Shown: positions 1-12,440, counted from the first letter of the stretch. The stretch is 64,000 nucleotides of DNA from Plumapathes pennacea (GCA_964036295.1 OZ038464.1:27057008-27121007); one strand, 5' to 3'. The notes: generated by a model not told the origin, from the sequence alone. Made by a program: numbers and translations.

Positions 1-1052
1 CTTACTTGAAGGAGTACTCCACTGTGAGCATCGACATTAGGCCAGGGGTTCTTAGCCTTGCCATGTTCTAGCAGCGTGTCAGGCACTATCTTGTACAGCT
101 GGCTCACTAGCTTAAACATGGGGTCGTCTGGCAAGTGCTTCTGGGCGAACTCCCGCTGACACATGTAGCGAGGGTCTGTCTTGCGCAACACCGCATGTCC
201 ATAACCAGGAACCACTTGCTGTTGGGGAAAAAAAAGTGATGTTAAGCCCTGGCCAAACGAACTCCCAAGACGATCCAAGCCAACCAAAGTTTTTGACTTG
301 GGTTCAACTTGAGTGTTATTTTGCCAGCCACTTGGCTCGACTTAATTGGGTTGACTTTGGTGAGGCTCAAATTATTTCGACCAAAGTCAATCCAAGTTTT
401 TAACCAAGTTGAACTGAGTCAACACAAGGGGTGGCAATTGAAGGTTTCTCAAAAGTCATCTGTTAAACACTCTATACACACCAATGTACACTGATGAAAG
501 TGAGGGGAAACTCTTGACAAGCGGGCAAGAATCTTGTGCTACTTACACCAGAGTTGAGAGTATTCCAGACAAACTCCTTGACCTTCTCGTCCGACAAGTC
601 ATCGCCTATTTCTTTCTTCATGTTAGTGAGCCACACCAGAACTTCCTGTGTGACAGCAAAGAGGATCATGCAAATTTGCAATGGACTCTGGGCAGCTGCT
701 GGGTTTGTACACTTACACTTTATGTAAGGATGGGCCAGGATAACAAGACATAAGTGTGGTAGAAAATGATGGGGCATTTGGGAGGGCTGGGGCCTGTGTA
801 AGCTACACAATGATAGAATAATAATAATTGTTATCATTGTTCTATGCTGATATGGTGACGAGGTGAGAGAAGGGGTAGGATCTACATGTACCACTTTCAG
901 ATGTTGGGAAGGGGTGAAGGGGGACAACATGTATATAGGACAATTCAATGCGGGGATGGTGATGGGATGTGGTTTAGGGGGATGACATGTGATGGGATGA
1001 TGTGTTTGTGAAGGGGGATGACATGTTTTGACCTTGCAGGGATAGCATGGGT

Positions 1053-1092
<40 letters not shown>

Positions 1093-4000
1093 AGAAGAAG
1101 AAGAAGAAGAAGAAGAAGAAGAAGAAATAGGGGGTGAAGCCTTTACGATAGAAAAATAGGGAAGAAAGGGGCAGGGGCCTTGACAATCATCAGAAAGCTA
1201 ACCTGGTTAGCTAATCCATGCAGGGGTCCAGCCAGGCCATTCATTCCTGCTCCAAGTGATAGATAGGAATCAGAGAGAGCACTTCCAACAAGATGAGTGG
1301 CATGTGCGCTGACATTGCCTCCTTCGTGGTCGCTGTGAATCACCAGGTAGAGTCGCATAAGTTCAATGAACTTGGGGTTATCAAAACCCAGCATGGCAGA
1401 CAGGTTGGCAGACCAGTCCTTGTCGGGGTCAACAGGAGCCACTTTGCCATCCTTGAACACATTTCTGTAGATGTAGGCTGCTACTGTTGGCAGCTTTGCT
1501 AGGAGTTCTATTGAATCGTCCACAGTGTACTAAAGCGACAAAAGGAAAAAAGGTCTTGGGTCAGGGTTTGAAATTAATGGTTTTCCAGTTGTCCCAGACA
1601 ACCAAAACATGCTGGGGCAGCCAAGTAGTGCGCAGTGGTTGTTCTTTGGGCAACCAATGGCTACAAGAAAAATGAAGCAATTTAGTGCCACATGATGATG
1701 CTACTTTTCAATACAATAATGGGCACTAAGAGATTGGATGGGTAACCAAAACATGACTTTTGTTTGTCCCTGGGACAACTGAGCACAAAAAGTTAATTTC
1801 AAACCCTGCAGGTACATTTAAACATTTAACTCACCCAATTCACTTAAATTCACCTGCTTGAGATGAGGTTTTCTGGTGGTGTATCATAGATAGGGTGCAA
1901 TGTTGGCAGAATAGCTTGGGGTTAATAGACTTTGCTATCAAGTTTGTAGGCTTTCCCAAAGACTTGGCTTTGTTTGAACTATCTAGGCTAGTGAGTCATG
2001 GTTACAAGTTGCCTTGGGTTAGCTGGTAAATTTAGATGAACAATAAGAAAGGGTATACAGTATCTCACTAGCCAACCAACTGGTTCCCAAACAACTGTGA
2101 AGTCTGACCATGGTATGTTCATTTTAACCTACCTCCCAATACTTTGCCTTGTGTACTCCACTGTTGTAGGCTTCGGCAAACTTGCTCTCGCTGTTCATGG
2201 CTGTGATGGCACAGCTAAACTGGCTCATTGGGTGCAGTGTGTCAGGAAAGTTGTTCAGCATCTGCACAACGTGCTGTGGGATATCTGCATTTGTCGCCAA
2301 CTCACGAGACAAATTATCAACCTGCAGATTGAATAAACAAAAATAAAAATAAAAAAATATTGTTAGCCTTTTGCACACACCAAAATGCTTGATCTGTCAT
2401 TTTCAGGGACCTCTAAATCAAAAACACTTTAGGCAATTCATATCCATCTGACTCATTTGCAGGGATAGAACAGCTGGACTAGTAGACCCCATATTTTACT
2501 AGATGCCAAGATTTTTACTTGGTCCCAATACAAGTGATACAAATTTTAAATGCAATGACGCACTCTGGATACAACACTGGCTTGTGATAGTTTACTGGAC
2601 AGCTGGACTAGTTTGTGGCCAATTTTACTAGTCTGCAGTCAATTTTACTAGTGATCAGACTAAGCTAACTTCAAACCCTGCATTTGAGAAAAAAATGAGT
2701 TTCATTCAGCCTAGAAAGTGCTGTTTTGTTCTCATTGTTTTTTTTTTTTTTTTTTTTTTTTGTGCTGGGAACCTTGGACATTTCGAAACATAGGATCTAG
2801 CATGGCAAGAGTTTTCATGTCTTACTTTAATTTCATCAAAGTGGTACATGTATGTCTCATAATATTGAAGCAGCCTACAAATCAGTCCTACTGTATAAGT
2901 ATCAGAGGTATCTGCATTATATAAGAGATTATTGTGAATCTGTTAACCTTCCCAATCTTGTAAAACAAAAACAAAACAGATGTTTTATGTACTGAAAAAC
3001 ATTAGTTTAATCAAATTTCCTCTGAGCAAGGTATAAAAAGCCACATTCTCCTGACCATATAATATATTTATATGGTGAGAAACAAGAAAAAAAAAAAAAA
3101 GAAGTTGATCACTCTTGGGAGTGAAAGGGTTAAACTTTGCAGCACGCAATAGTTGCTTGCTAATCAGTAATATTATTGATCTCTAACCTGCTGTTTCGAG
3201 GGGATTTCTCCTGTCAGAAGAAGCCAGAAAATTCCCTCAGGCAGTGGTTCCTCTCCTCCTTCAGCCTTTGGCAACAACTAAAAAAATAAAGATCACAACA
3301 GAAAATCCATATCAAACATTTTTCTATATGCACAAAATTTAGATAGGACTTATTTTTCGAGGCTGCTCATTTTATTTCTCAGTCAGACACACTTTACTAA
3401 CCTTCTGACATTCTGGTATTGTGTAACCTCGGAACCTGATGCCCTAAAACACAAGGAATGAAAGAGTAAGTTTAACAATAATTTTGTTTTGCTTTGCTTT
3501 GCTTTGCTTTGCTTTGCTTTGCTTCCCCTCACACACAAACATACAGTACAAACAAAAATAGAATAAAACATAAATAATATAATGATACATAAAAAAAAGG
3601 AAGTAAAAAAAGGAAGTTAAAGAATAACATAACAGTAGAATAGCCCTAACCTCATTTGGATCCAGAAGTGAAGTTTCTGTCACTAAACCCTTTATACCAC
3701 GCATGCCACCATAAGCCTTGAATGGGAAACAAACACATTACAGCACTGCTGGAGTACTTTTCAGAAGACTGTTAAACTAATGGTGTGAGTCAGTTTGGTT
3801 TTGCATTTGCTATACATTTTGATGGCATTATTGTACAAGCTGGACTGGGCTTTCAACCTTGAAATTTGACGTCCAAAGTCCAGTTCAAAGTCCAGTCCAT
3901 CTTTACAATATGTCACTTTGTGATTGGTCTAAACAAATACATACAAACCTCTAATACAGACACCAAAGGGCCAGGAGTTAGGGTCCATATTAGAGGGGTT

Positions 4001-5470
4001 TATTAATGCAACTTTTACTGCTGAACATAAGAGGATAGATTACATTTTTAGGTGTCTTATCACCCTGTCACAAACAGCAAATTGTTATTTTTGCAAATGA
4101 TAATATACTTCGTCATTGCTGGCATGCAGTTGTACGTAATAAATGGGTAGAGTACGTATGAATTTTGCCCTCTGCAGCTGAATTTTGGTGTCCGTTGTGT
4201 GTAATATAGAGGGTCCATGGGTCCATCACAGATGTACACGAATGTGAACTATGTCAGGACCAAGAGAACTGTTCATAATGTAGAGGTGTCCATATTATGG
4301 AGACGCCCATAAGGAGAGGTTTGACTGTAAGTGATGATGGCATTTTCTTACATCATTGATTGGCCTCTTCTTAAAACCAATCACAATTAACTTGGGTTTT
4401 AGTTTTACGAAAATCATCCAAAAACCATTTCTACTACTACTTTCAACTATGACTATTTATGCAGTAATGTATTGACAAACATTTGCTAGTATTCTAGGGT
4501 TGCAATACCACAGAGGTTAATCATTATTTGTTCAAGCTTATCTAAAATGGCCACTATGACGTCACATGCAACCCAAGATACATATGCAGGGTGAGATACT
4601 GATCTAACCATGGCAATCAACAATTATTAATTAAAATAAGTTACCCAGGACAGGAGGCAAATATCCACCAAAAGAGGATGTATGTCCCCTGTTCAAATAA
4701 ACTCAAATACACTCAAGAACGTGAACACTGCTATTAGAATTTATATTGTACAATTTTTGTCCCAATGGGTTTTCATTTTACAGAGCATGGTCGAGTTTGG
4801 TCAAGGTCAGTTATGTGAACGTGGCAGTGAATGTGAAATATGTCGTACATATGAGAAAGACAATAACTTGGGATTAGTAGAATACTGCAGTACATACACG
4901 TATACTTATTTCTTTTATTCCTGACGAGGTGCCCTTTGCACTGTGCACAGAAATTCACAAACCTGATCGATGGTATATTCTCCGAGTTTGACATTGCCAT
5001 ATTGGCTACGGAACTCTTTGACTTCTTTTTGCTTCTCTGGAATAATCTTGTGGAGGGTTTCTTTTAAGCCCTGTCAAAGTGTACAAGCATTATAAACAAA
5101 GCAATTCAATTCAATTCACGCGGTGTAAAGGAAGGATGTCGTTGCATATTTGCTTGCATTGCATTGCACAACTTGGTAACACAAGAGCAACTACATACCA
5201 GTGACTGACTCTGTGTTGACATAGACCTTGAAACAATCGACAACGACGCCAGTCCTTGCTGTACGATTTGCTGTAGAAGAAAAGAAATCTGTTGAGGGTA
5301 AACTGAATTTATATTTCGACGGGAGGCGTTACACGTTGGTTGAAGTAGCAGGACTTTTTTTTCCAATTTCGAGCGCGAAACCAAGGAAATGAAAACAGTG
5401 ACACAAAATAGAACCTTACCCCAGCATGACAGAGCTTGGACAACTGTGTACAAGGCCTCAAGTAGCTCAT
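1..5470 (-). CDS. CS: Citrate synthase, mitochondrial (3' end outside window)
   Basis: Condenses oxaloacetate and acetyl-CoA to citrate, the first step of the TCA cycle, in the mitochondrial matrix. Ten exons on the minus strand with GT/AG borders: 5420-5470, 5199-5270, 4963-5070, 3651-3716, 3402-3443, 3188-3277, 2133-2321, 1203-1529, 547-645 and 1-218. They join in one open frame of about 420 codons. The first ~40 residues are rich in Ser, Arg and Gln and lack acidic residues, as expected of a mitochondrial targeting peptide. Diagnostic segments include [32 protein letters not shown] and [16 protein letters not shown]. The three catalytic residues of the family are all present: His in GPLHGLANQ, His in [10 protein letters not shown] and Asp in PNVDAHSG. 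Animal enzymes are about 466 residues, so roughly the last 45 lie left of position 1. The ATG at 5470 was chosen because it begins the presequence. Divergent from the SLC38-like gene. Confidence 0.96.
243..420. repeat. Dispersed 'CAAGTTGAAC' repeat, copy 1 (CS intron)
   Basis: This stretch has recurring words such as ggccaaacg, gacttggg, caagttgaac and cttggctcgact. Related blocks occur at about 26015-26165 and 35920-36165 in introns of two other genes. Boundaries are approximate and no coding capacity is visible. It probably belongs to a non-autonomous interspersed family. Confidence 0.55.
1055..1126. repeat. Poly(A) followed by (GAA)n in a CS intron
   Basis: About 36 consecutive A residues run directly into about 12 GAA units. 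On the sense strand of citrate synthase this is poly(T) preceded by (TTC)n. An A-run plus simple repeat could be the relic tail of a retroposed element, but no recognisable body precedes it. Confidence 0.95.
3022..3134 (-). mobile_element. MITE family A, truncated reverse copy
   Basis: Reverse-orientation match to the intact copy at 8008-8219, ending in the terminal sequence gggagtgaaagggttaa. The middle carries a poly(A) insertion. It sits in an intron of citrate synthase. Confidence 0.7.
3486..3524. repeat. (GCTTT)n pentanucleotide repeat
   Basis: About eight tandem GCTTT units in an intron of citrate synthase. Confidence 0.95.
3943..4328. mobile_element. Possible TA-type MITE in a CS intron
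   Basis: The left edge reads acaaacctctaatacagac and the right edge aggagaggtttgactgta. They are imperfectly inverted copies of the cagtcaaacctc-type end seen in Tc1/mariner/pogo-derived MITEs. Inside are words about rows and gaps of the form 'gggtccatattagagggg'. About 385 bp, non-coding; the exact ends are uncertain. Confidence 0.45.
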
Positions 5471-5669
5471 TTTTTTTTTTCTAAAATGAAGCAGACAAAC
5501 TGCACCCACCACCTGGCTATTACAACGGAAAACAGGTAACCGCCCGTGACGTCACAACAGAAACCGTGGAAAACTGGGTCACACACTTACTTCCGGTTTG
5601 CGACGCCTCTCGAGAATTTTCACAGTCCTGTTGCGGTACATAACACGAGTTGTCTCATCCGAGGTAACG
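5471..5669. promoter_or_regulatory. Putative bidirectional promoter, CS / SLC38-like
   Basis: Only 199 bp separate the ATG of citrate synthase (minus strand) from the ATG of the SLC38-like transporter (plus strand). Both 5' UTRs and the core promoters must fit here unless either gene has an upstream non-coding exon. No clear TATA box is visible, and the segment is somewhat richer in CG dinucleotides than the introns around it. That it is a shared promoter is an inference from geometry alone. Confidence 0.5.
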
Positions 5670-6651
5670 ATGGCGTCACATAATACTTTGCTTGAATCAG
5701 ACAGCATAGAGGAACCGTTTCCGATTACCGCTGGGTAAGCAGAAGTCAAGCAGAAACCAGCCTGTGTCTGTGAAATTTTATTTGGCTTTTACGTACTATG
5801 TACATTTACTGATTTTGATTGCAAAATTTGCAATAGCTTTAGTCGTTTACCTCTTCTTACAGAGGTCATAACGAAAACTTTAAGTTCTTTAGGCACGGAG
5901 CTTGTGAATTACACGCTACGTACCTTTAATAATTAGCGATCATGATTTGAAATTGAGCATAAAGGCAATATATAAATACTTGCGCAATATTTGGTAAACA
6001 AACCATGTTATTTTGCGTAGTTAGTAGTGACCTTCGTGCTAGGGCTGCTAGATCGATACAAATGTACTTTTCAAATGGGTGCAATCTGTAAACAAAATCG
6101 GAAGTCTATCTCTATAGCATGAACATTTTAATAGTTGCACAATCACGTGATGTGAGGTAATCTCATAAACACCCAGGATGGGGTGGGGAAGGAATCTAAC
6201 ACAAAAGAACTTTCAAATTTTAACTGTATAAAATGTAGATAATTTTTCATGGATGTATTAGTTCAGGCTAGATAATAAACTTGTGTTATGTTTTTATTCA
6301 AGTCAACCTTCCACCCAAAATATGAAGGTGGCATATTCGAGTGAGGATCTTGATGAAAATTTAACAGCCACTGAGTCCTCCCCACTATTGGATAGTGGGC
6401 CACATGAAAACCATGGCACAGTGTTCTCATCTGTTTTTACTCTCATATCCACGATGGTTGGAGGCGGTATCCTGTCACTTCCCTTCGCCTTTCAGCAAGG
6501 GGGCTACATCTTGACATCAGTTGCTTTGTTTGTGATTTTGATGGCCTCTGGGGGCTTTCTGATTATAAACAGCAAGAAATATTGCCAAGGCAGGATAAAG
6601 AATGTTGAGGATGTGGCCAAGATCGCATATGGAGATAAAGGAAAGGTGGGG

Positions 6652-6747
<96 letters not shown>

Positions 6748-8877
6748 TACAGTTAAATTCTGAATAATCTTTCTGCAAGTCTGTAGTAGTTATTATGATT
6801 TACCTCTCAAACTGGATACCTGCAGATTTCTGTCAAATGTAGTTTCCTTGACATTATTAGAAGCCTTGTGCACTATAGTTTTTCCATTTTGTCCACCTTG
6901 TATATATACAGCTACTGACTCAGATTCAACTGGTTGTGACACTTTATCTATGTGCTGTGGCCTACTGGATTCTAATTGTTGACCAGGTATGGTGTTTTGT
7001 TGTTAGAAGTTATGTCCGTTGTCTTGCCTCGTATTGTGAGTCTGTAGGAGAAGATCTCTGCACCTTCATATTTGTTGTCACACATTTACTTGCATCGATC
7101 TTCCAGTCCTCCATACCTTGTTTCCCACAAACTTGTTGATCTTTTTCCTGGTGTAGTTGTAAGCAAGCCAAAGGCAACATTTAGCAAAAGTCAGCTTACC
7201 AATCTACCCCCCTCTTGAGTGATCAGCTTCCCCTCTACTGTCACCCAGGCCTACAACCTGAATTTCTTTCCTGGAATGTGTTGAGGTGGGCATATCTGGT
7301 TTGATGTTGGCCAGAACTTAATTTTCACTGCTTTTGGTATATTACAAAAAAAAAAAAAAAGCCCTGAGTATAATATACTCATGATTCATTTCTGTCTTCC
7401 ATAGCTTCAACCCATCTTTGATTTGACATGTGGGCGTACCTCCTTCTGGGCAAAGCCAATTGTTGTTCAGAGCATGGCTGTGTTAGTAATCTTCCCTGTC
7501 ACACTACTCAAGAGCATGAGAGCACTACAATTTACGTCAGCTTTGAGGTAATGTCTAAAGCTCATAGTCAGTCACCTTTTTTTTACCTCACAGGGATTCA
7601 AATTCAAGCTTCTACTAACTTTAATTCACAGTGTATTTTTGCATATGCTACGACCAAGAATTGGTTAGTAAACAACCTTTTTTCCATTTCTCGCTCTCCT
7701 CCCCTCCCCGCCCTACATTGCCCCTCCCTGACTTACGCATGCGTGGAAGCGAAGACAGCTCTGTCGTGCTTCACAAGTAATGGAGGGGAAAAGACTGAGA
7801 CTGCTGTATACTTACTTCTTGGAGTTTATGTTGTGGTTGACAAAATGTACCCGTTTAATAGAGTCGACACTCTCGAGACCAGCAGCAATTGTCTGTTTCA
7901 GAGAGCTGTCCGTCTTAAAGAGAGTTCAGTTAGAGTAAATGACTGAAGAAGTGGCAGGGACCACTCCTACCAGGTGTCCGTCTTAGAGAGGTGTCCGTTA
8001 AGAGGGAGTTAACCCTTTCACTCCCAAGAGTGATCAACTTCAATTTTCTCTTTCAGTCTCTGACCAGAAATATATCATACAGTATGGAGAACTTTGCTTT
8101 TTATACCTTGCTCATATTACAGCAGATTGAACTATCAATTCTCACTACATCACTCATATATTTTCCTCTTAAAAGGTTGGGAGAATATGCATTTTGATCC
8201 TGGGAGTGAAAGGGTTAACTGTACTATGTATCATTTTCTTGTTCTTGTGTCGCCCGTGAAAGCCGGTTTTACCTATTTCTCAGAATTGACCTTGTTGTGC
8301 TTGACAACAAGTCGGAGTTTGAGTCTTCAAGGCTTTGCCTTTTCCTCCCTTTTAGCGTGTTGTGTGTATCCTTCCTGTCTGGAATAATAATCTTCAAAGG
8401 AGCCAAGTCTGACCTGGGAGGGGACCTGAATCGACAGGACAATCCAGTCAAGTGGTGGCCAACTGACCTAGGCGGCTTCTTTACGGCGATCGCCATCTCA
8501 AGCTTGACGTTCACTTGTCACTTTAACATCCTACCAATGCACAGTGAGCTGAGACACCAAACAAGGCAGAATAAACGCGTCATCATGTACACCGCCATGG
8601 GATTCACTTATGGTCTCAATGTGCTTGTCAGTTTGTTTGGTTTTATGGAGGTGAGGAGTAGGCGACTGAGGTTTTGGCCTGTTTCTTCAAAGCTCGATTA
8701 GACTAATCCGGATAGTTTTTCTCTCGATTCTTTGTTTAACAAACTGTAGGGTTTTAATCATAGACATGCTAGTAAGAAAGCTTCCTTTAGCAAAACAAGT
8801 CGTGTTTTTGAGGATTTGGCAAGAACGTTTACCTTTGGATAAGCGTAAACGTTTTTTGGTTTGTTGTTGTTTGTTGT

Positions 8878-8915
<38 letters not shown>

Positions 8916-10269
8916 TTTTCCAATTATTCGCATGCCCGGCCCTAGCAGTTCAAAGCACGATTGACTAATCCTGGATTTGGTTTGAATTTTGTTTTAGACG
9001 TAAGACTGAAACATATCTCTAAAGACAAACAAAGTTAACTTGAAATTTGTCATGGTTTGGTCAAAAACCAACTGAAGAACTTGATTCTCAGACGATTGTC
9101 TCCAGATGTACGTCTCCGTGCGTGTGTACATCGTTCCCTTCTAACTGTGTTTCTATATTTCAGTTCCGCAACTTTACTAAACAGGACATCACGACAAACT
9201 ACCCTCACGATGACGTGATGATCAACGTGGGTCGCTGCGCACTCGCTTTCACTCTCCTGCTCAGCTTTCCATTGCTCGTGTTTCCCTGCCGTGACATCAT
9301 CAATAGGGTTGGTTTCCGTCTGCACTCTATTTTAAGTCATTGGTTCTCTGGGTTGAAGTGGTGACCCTTTTATACGTCGGGCCCTGGAAAAAAGCTATGC
9401 AACACCCCTTTGAAATACCATCAAGAGTCGCCCCAGTCCTGCCTTCTGATTGGCTCTTTAGAATACCTTTCACTCTCGAGAGTGTACAACTTCAATTTTC
9501 TCCTTCAGTTTCTCACCAGATATAGATCATACAGTAGGGAGAACTTGGCTTTTGCTGCCTTCCTCAGATGAAAGCTGATTAAACTATGAATTATCACTAC
9601 ATCCCTTAAACAGTTCCTTCTGAAAAGGTTGGGAGAATCTGTTTTTTTTTTAGCTTAGGATTGAAAGGGTTTTAAACAGTGCGAATGTCGGGACCTTACC
9701 CCACGAATCACATTGTATCAATCAATCCTACAAAATACGATTTGTGTCGCATGCGACAGGTCGTGAGCAAATATCGCACCGTGTAAATCGGCCTTTAGGG
9801 AGTTCTCGCACCCTCTTGCCCATGGGCTTAGCCACTATTTGATTTTAAGTCGCCGTCAATATTGCCTCTGCAGTTGATCTGGAAACCTAAGTCGCCGGCA
9901 GTGTTGTACCAGCCCGAGTCTCGATTGCTGGAGACGTTGTCCAACATTACAGGCACAGGGCCTTCAAGATTAATGTGGTTCTTAGAGACACTCTTATTGG
10001 TCGGCACGAGTCACGTGTTGGCCTACTTCATCCCCGAGGTGAGTGAAACTGGAGTATGTCATGATGTCACTAAAAGATATTTTTTTCAAAAGATTTTAAC
10101 TCGACTAACTAGCATAGGTATAGGCTGACAGAAAATTTCGGATGTGAAAGCGTACAATAGTAAACGCAAAACTAAAGTAATCACGCGATTACTTTCAACA
10201 ATAATCATCGAAGATGGCTCCAGCACACAAAGCGAGAGGCTACCGCGAAGAAGTGCAAACTATTACACC

Positions 10270-10304
<35 letters not shown>

Positions 10305-10584
10305 GTTGTTGATTCATTGCGTTCTCGTCTGTTTCCTCCTTGCTTAGGTTACCATGGTGTGGGGGTTTGTTGGCTCGATGGGTTCAGCGCTCACGATATA
10401 CATCTTACCACCCGCATTCTATCTGCGCGTGCGCATCCATCCGCCTCGACCTGACGTCAAGAGGATAGCGGCTTGGTGCCTAATGGTGATGGGGTTGTTG
10501 GTGTTAGTTATTGGCACCTATCAATCAGTCGTCAATGTCATCAATCCAATACAGGTTCCCACCCAAAATGCTACATCTCGTTAA
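5670..10584 (+). CDS. SLC38-like (AAAP family) amino-acid transporter
   Basis: Predicted multi-pass amino-acid transporter of the amino acid/auxin permease superfamily, probably in plasma or lysosomal membrane; the substrate cannot be read from sequence. Eight exons: 5670-5734, 6303-6645, 6912-6986, 7405-7547, 8356-8650, 9164-9307, 9874-10038 and 10348-10584. They sum to 1467 bp, giving 488 residues plus TAA, the usual size for SLC38 proteins. The N-terminal tail is acidic and Ser-rich (residues 1-60). The first membrane segment carries the family motif TMVGGGILSLPFAFQQGG. Later landmarks are WILIVDQLQPIFD, LTFTCHFNILPMHSEL, NVGRCALAFTLLLSFPLLVF followed by PCRD, and a final hydrophobic hairpin ending near the C-terminus. 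The acceptor at 8356 was preferred to one at 8289 because it gives a continuous membrane helix. Subfamily (SNAT7/8/11-like or invertebrate-specific) is unresolved. Confidence 0.92.
6652..6746. repeat. (ATT)n microsatellite beside a 5' splice site
   Basis: A nearly perfect ATT/TTA trinucleotide array of about 95 bp begins six bases after the GT donor of exon 2 of the SLC38-like gene. It lies wholly in the intron. Confidence 0.97.
8008..8219 (+). mobile_element. MITE family A, intact reference copy
   Basis: A 212-bp element bounded by perfect 19-bp inverted repeats, gttaaccctttcactccca and its complement. It has no coding capacity and lies in intron 4 of the SLC38-like gene. Other copies lie at 3022, 9466, 21215, 27105, 47555 and 58381, all but one inside introns. 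Confidence 0.85.
8861..8913. repeat. (GTT)n microsatellite
   Basis: GTT/TTG repeats with a few interruptions in an intron of the SLC38-like gene. A similar tract is at 10269-10304 in the last intron. Confidence 0.95.
9466..9674 (+). mobile_element. MITE family A, diverged copy
   Basis: Alignable by eye over its length to the element at 8008-8219: start cctttcactct, centre agatatagatcatacagtagg, end gattgaaagggttt. Terminal repeats have decayed. It lies in intron 6 of the same gene. Confidence 0.75.
10269..10304. repeat. (GTT)n microsatellite
   Basis: About 12 GTT units, 43 bp upstream of the last coding exon of the SLC38-like gene. The pyrimidine-rich acceptor tract lies between the two. 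Confidence 0.95.
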
Positions 10585-10971
10585 AAGTATTTTATATCCC
10601 TTTCCTGCAAATACCACTAAGAATCTTGTGTTTAGGTAGAGAAGAATTCGAATGGCGGTTGTAACTTTCCCTTCAGTTCGGCTGGCAAGACCAGCGTTCT
10701 CAGGCATAGATAAGTTGCAAATGTCGTTCCAAAGAATTTTTTTGTCAAGGAAAAGAAACTCGGTTCATAACTTACGGTACCGACCAAAGAAGCGACGTTA
10801 AAATACTATTTCTGTCGTGTAGCGCGTAGTTTACAAGGTTATTTTCTTCCTCCGTTCCTCGTATCTGACGTTATAAATCTCGAAAATTTGATTCTGTGCC
10901 GCGGTGCTGGCGCCTCAAATCAAACAGAAAACGATTTTTAAAAAAAAATCGGAAAGCGCAACATGCAAAAG

Positions 10972-11013
<42 letters not shown>
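10972..11013. repeat. (TA)n plus poly(T)
   Basis: Fourteen TA dinucleotides are followed at once by a T-run, flanked by short A-rich and T-rich arms that could fold back on each other. Confidence 0.95.
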
Positions 11014-12299
11014 GCATACAATTTTCTTTTAACCTTTTTGCAGTTTTTGTCAACCCACAAAAACGTCTAACTCCGGCCTGAAGTGTCAAACGAAACTAAA
11101 GGTGTGCCGCGAGTACTTCTCTTTTGCATTTTCAAGTTTAGTTTAGACAAATACCGCAGTGAAAACAGACCGAGTAAACTTACTCGAAGTTTGAGAAGAC
11201 TTTCGTGACTGAAAGGGCACAATACGATTAACAAATGACCACAATACGATTAACCCCTTAAACAGCTAGACGGTGTAATCACGTCTTAAAATCATCTTTA
11301 ATGCGAACCAAAACGTCTCGGTATTTTAAGCTACTTAATGACTAACGACGTCAAAAGTCAGTACCTGCGGTTTAAGTCTTCAAGCTCTTGTGATACTTTG
11401 CGCAATCAAAGTACTCAGTGTTATTATAAAGATTCTCTTATTTTGCTTTTGCACACGAAATGATTCATCACAGCAGGCTGAACCGTATTTAGCATCTCAT
11501 GAAAGACGTTGTGAACGAAATGAACCATGCAGTCTTTTAATTGAACGAAATTTAATCATTTACATCCATTTATCGTTGTGAAGAGATTATTATTAAAGAG
11601 AATATTAATGCATCACTTCACTATTAGTATAATTATTAATTACAAATATATAATAGTATTACTATCATAACAATTATTACAAATAATAATATTGTTACAA
11701 TAATTGTATTAACAATGATTTAAGTTTCGAGCAGAAAATATAAGAAGATCAGAAAATGCTTTAAAGAGTTCATGTCTATATAGAAATATGGCTGAAAATG
11801 AAATTTGTTTAATCTTTGTTTTGACATGGGCTTTTCAAGCATCAAACTCTGGTCTTCCAGTTACTGCCTCGTATTTGAGTTTATTTGAATGTATTATTTA
11901 TTGTTATTTAGTACCTACAATAGAGAATATAACAATTTCTCCGATATATGTTGATATTTAAACAATCAAAATCATAATATATTTCTACATGAACTATCTA
12001 ATAATCCAACTGTGTATACTTATATTCATATCCCATGATTGTAACTACTTTAGTACTATGGTAGAAGAAAAGATGATCATGATCATGATTCATCATGGCC
12101 GTGTAAAGTTTTATGAGTGTCTCAAAACGAAGGGTGTTCGCAACATGTCGATAAACGGAGACGTATCTGTCTCTAAATCTGCTCGCTCTTTCTGTAGTCT
12201 TCTAGGCCTGCGCTACCTGCGGTTTTTCTATGTACTATTTTCAACTCCCTGCGTCCTTCTTTCTTAGGCCATGTCCTAACTCATTTCGCCTTTCATCAA

Positions 12300-12440
12300 C
12301 ACTAAAACGATGACTTGAAAACGGAGCTTTTCAAAAACGGCTCCCAAAAGTGGAGAGTTTCGAAAACGGACGCGTTTTCAAATGAAAACGAGGCTCGGTG
12401 TGGACGGACTGACTTCGAAAACGGAGGGGATTTTTTTTAG
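12300..12440. repeat. 'GAAAACGGA' interspersed repeat
   Basis: Short words resembling gaaaacggagc recur several times in both orientations across about 140 bp, together with ctcggtgtggacgga. I know similar blocks from marine invertebrate repeats; that is memory and was not checked. Ends are not defined. Confidence 0.5.

Noticed and set aside
472-1056. 194-residue open frame on the minus strand, rich in His, Pro and Ser
   Set aside because: It spans a citrate synthase exon and its flanking intron; the only real peptide in it is the exon at 547-645. The remainder is low-complexity intron.
1055-1126. SINE or LINE 3' tail at the poly(A)-(GAA)n tract
   Set aside because: No promoter boxes, reverse-transcriptase sequence or target duplication can be seen beside it.
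7428-7946. 172-residue plus-strand open frame
   Set aside because: Its beginning overlaps exon 4 of the SLC38-like gene in another frame. The rest is intron and decayed MITE sequence with no domain.
8289-8355. Alternative upstream acceptor for SLC38-like exon 5
   Set aside because: It keeps the frame but inserts a polar stretch in the middle of a membrane helix. The acceptor at 8356 gives a continuous hydrophobic segment.
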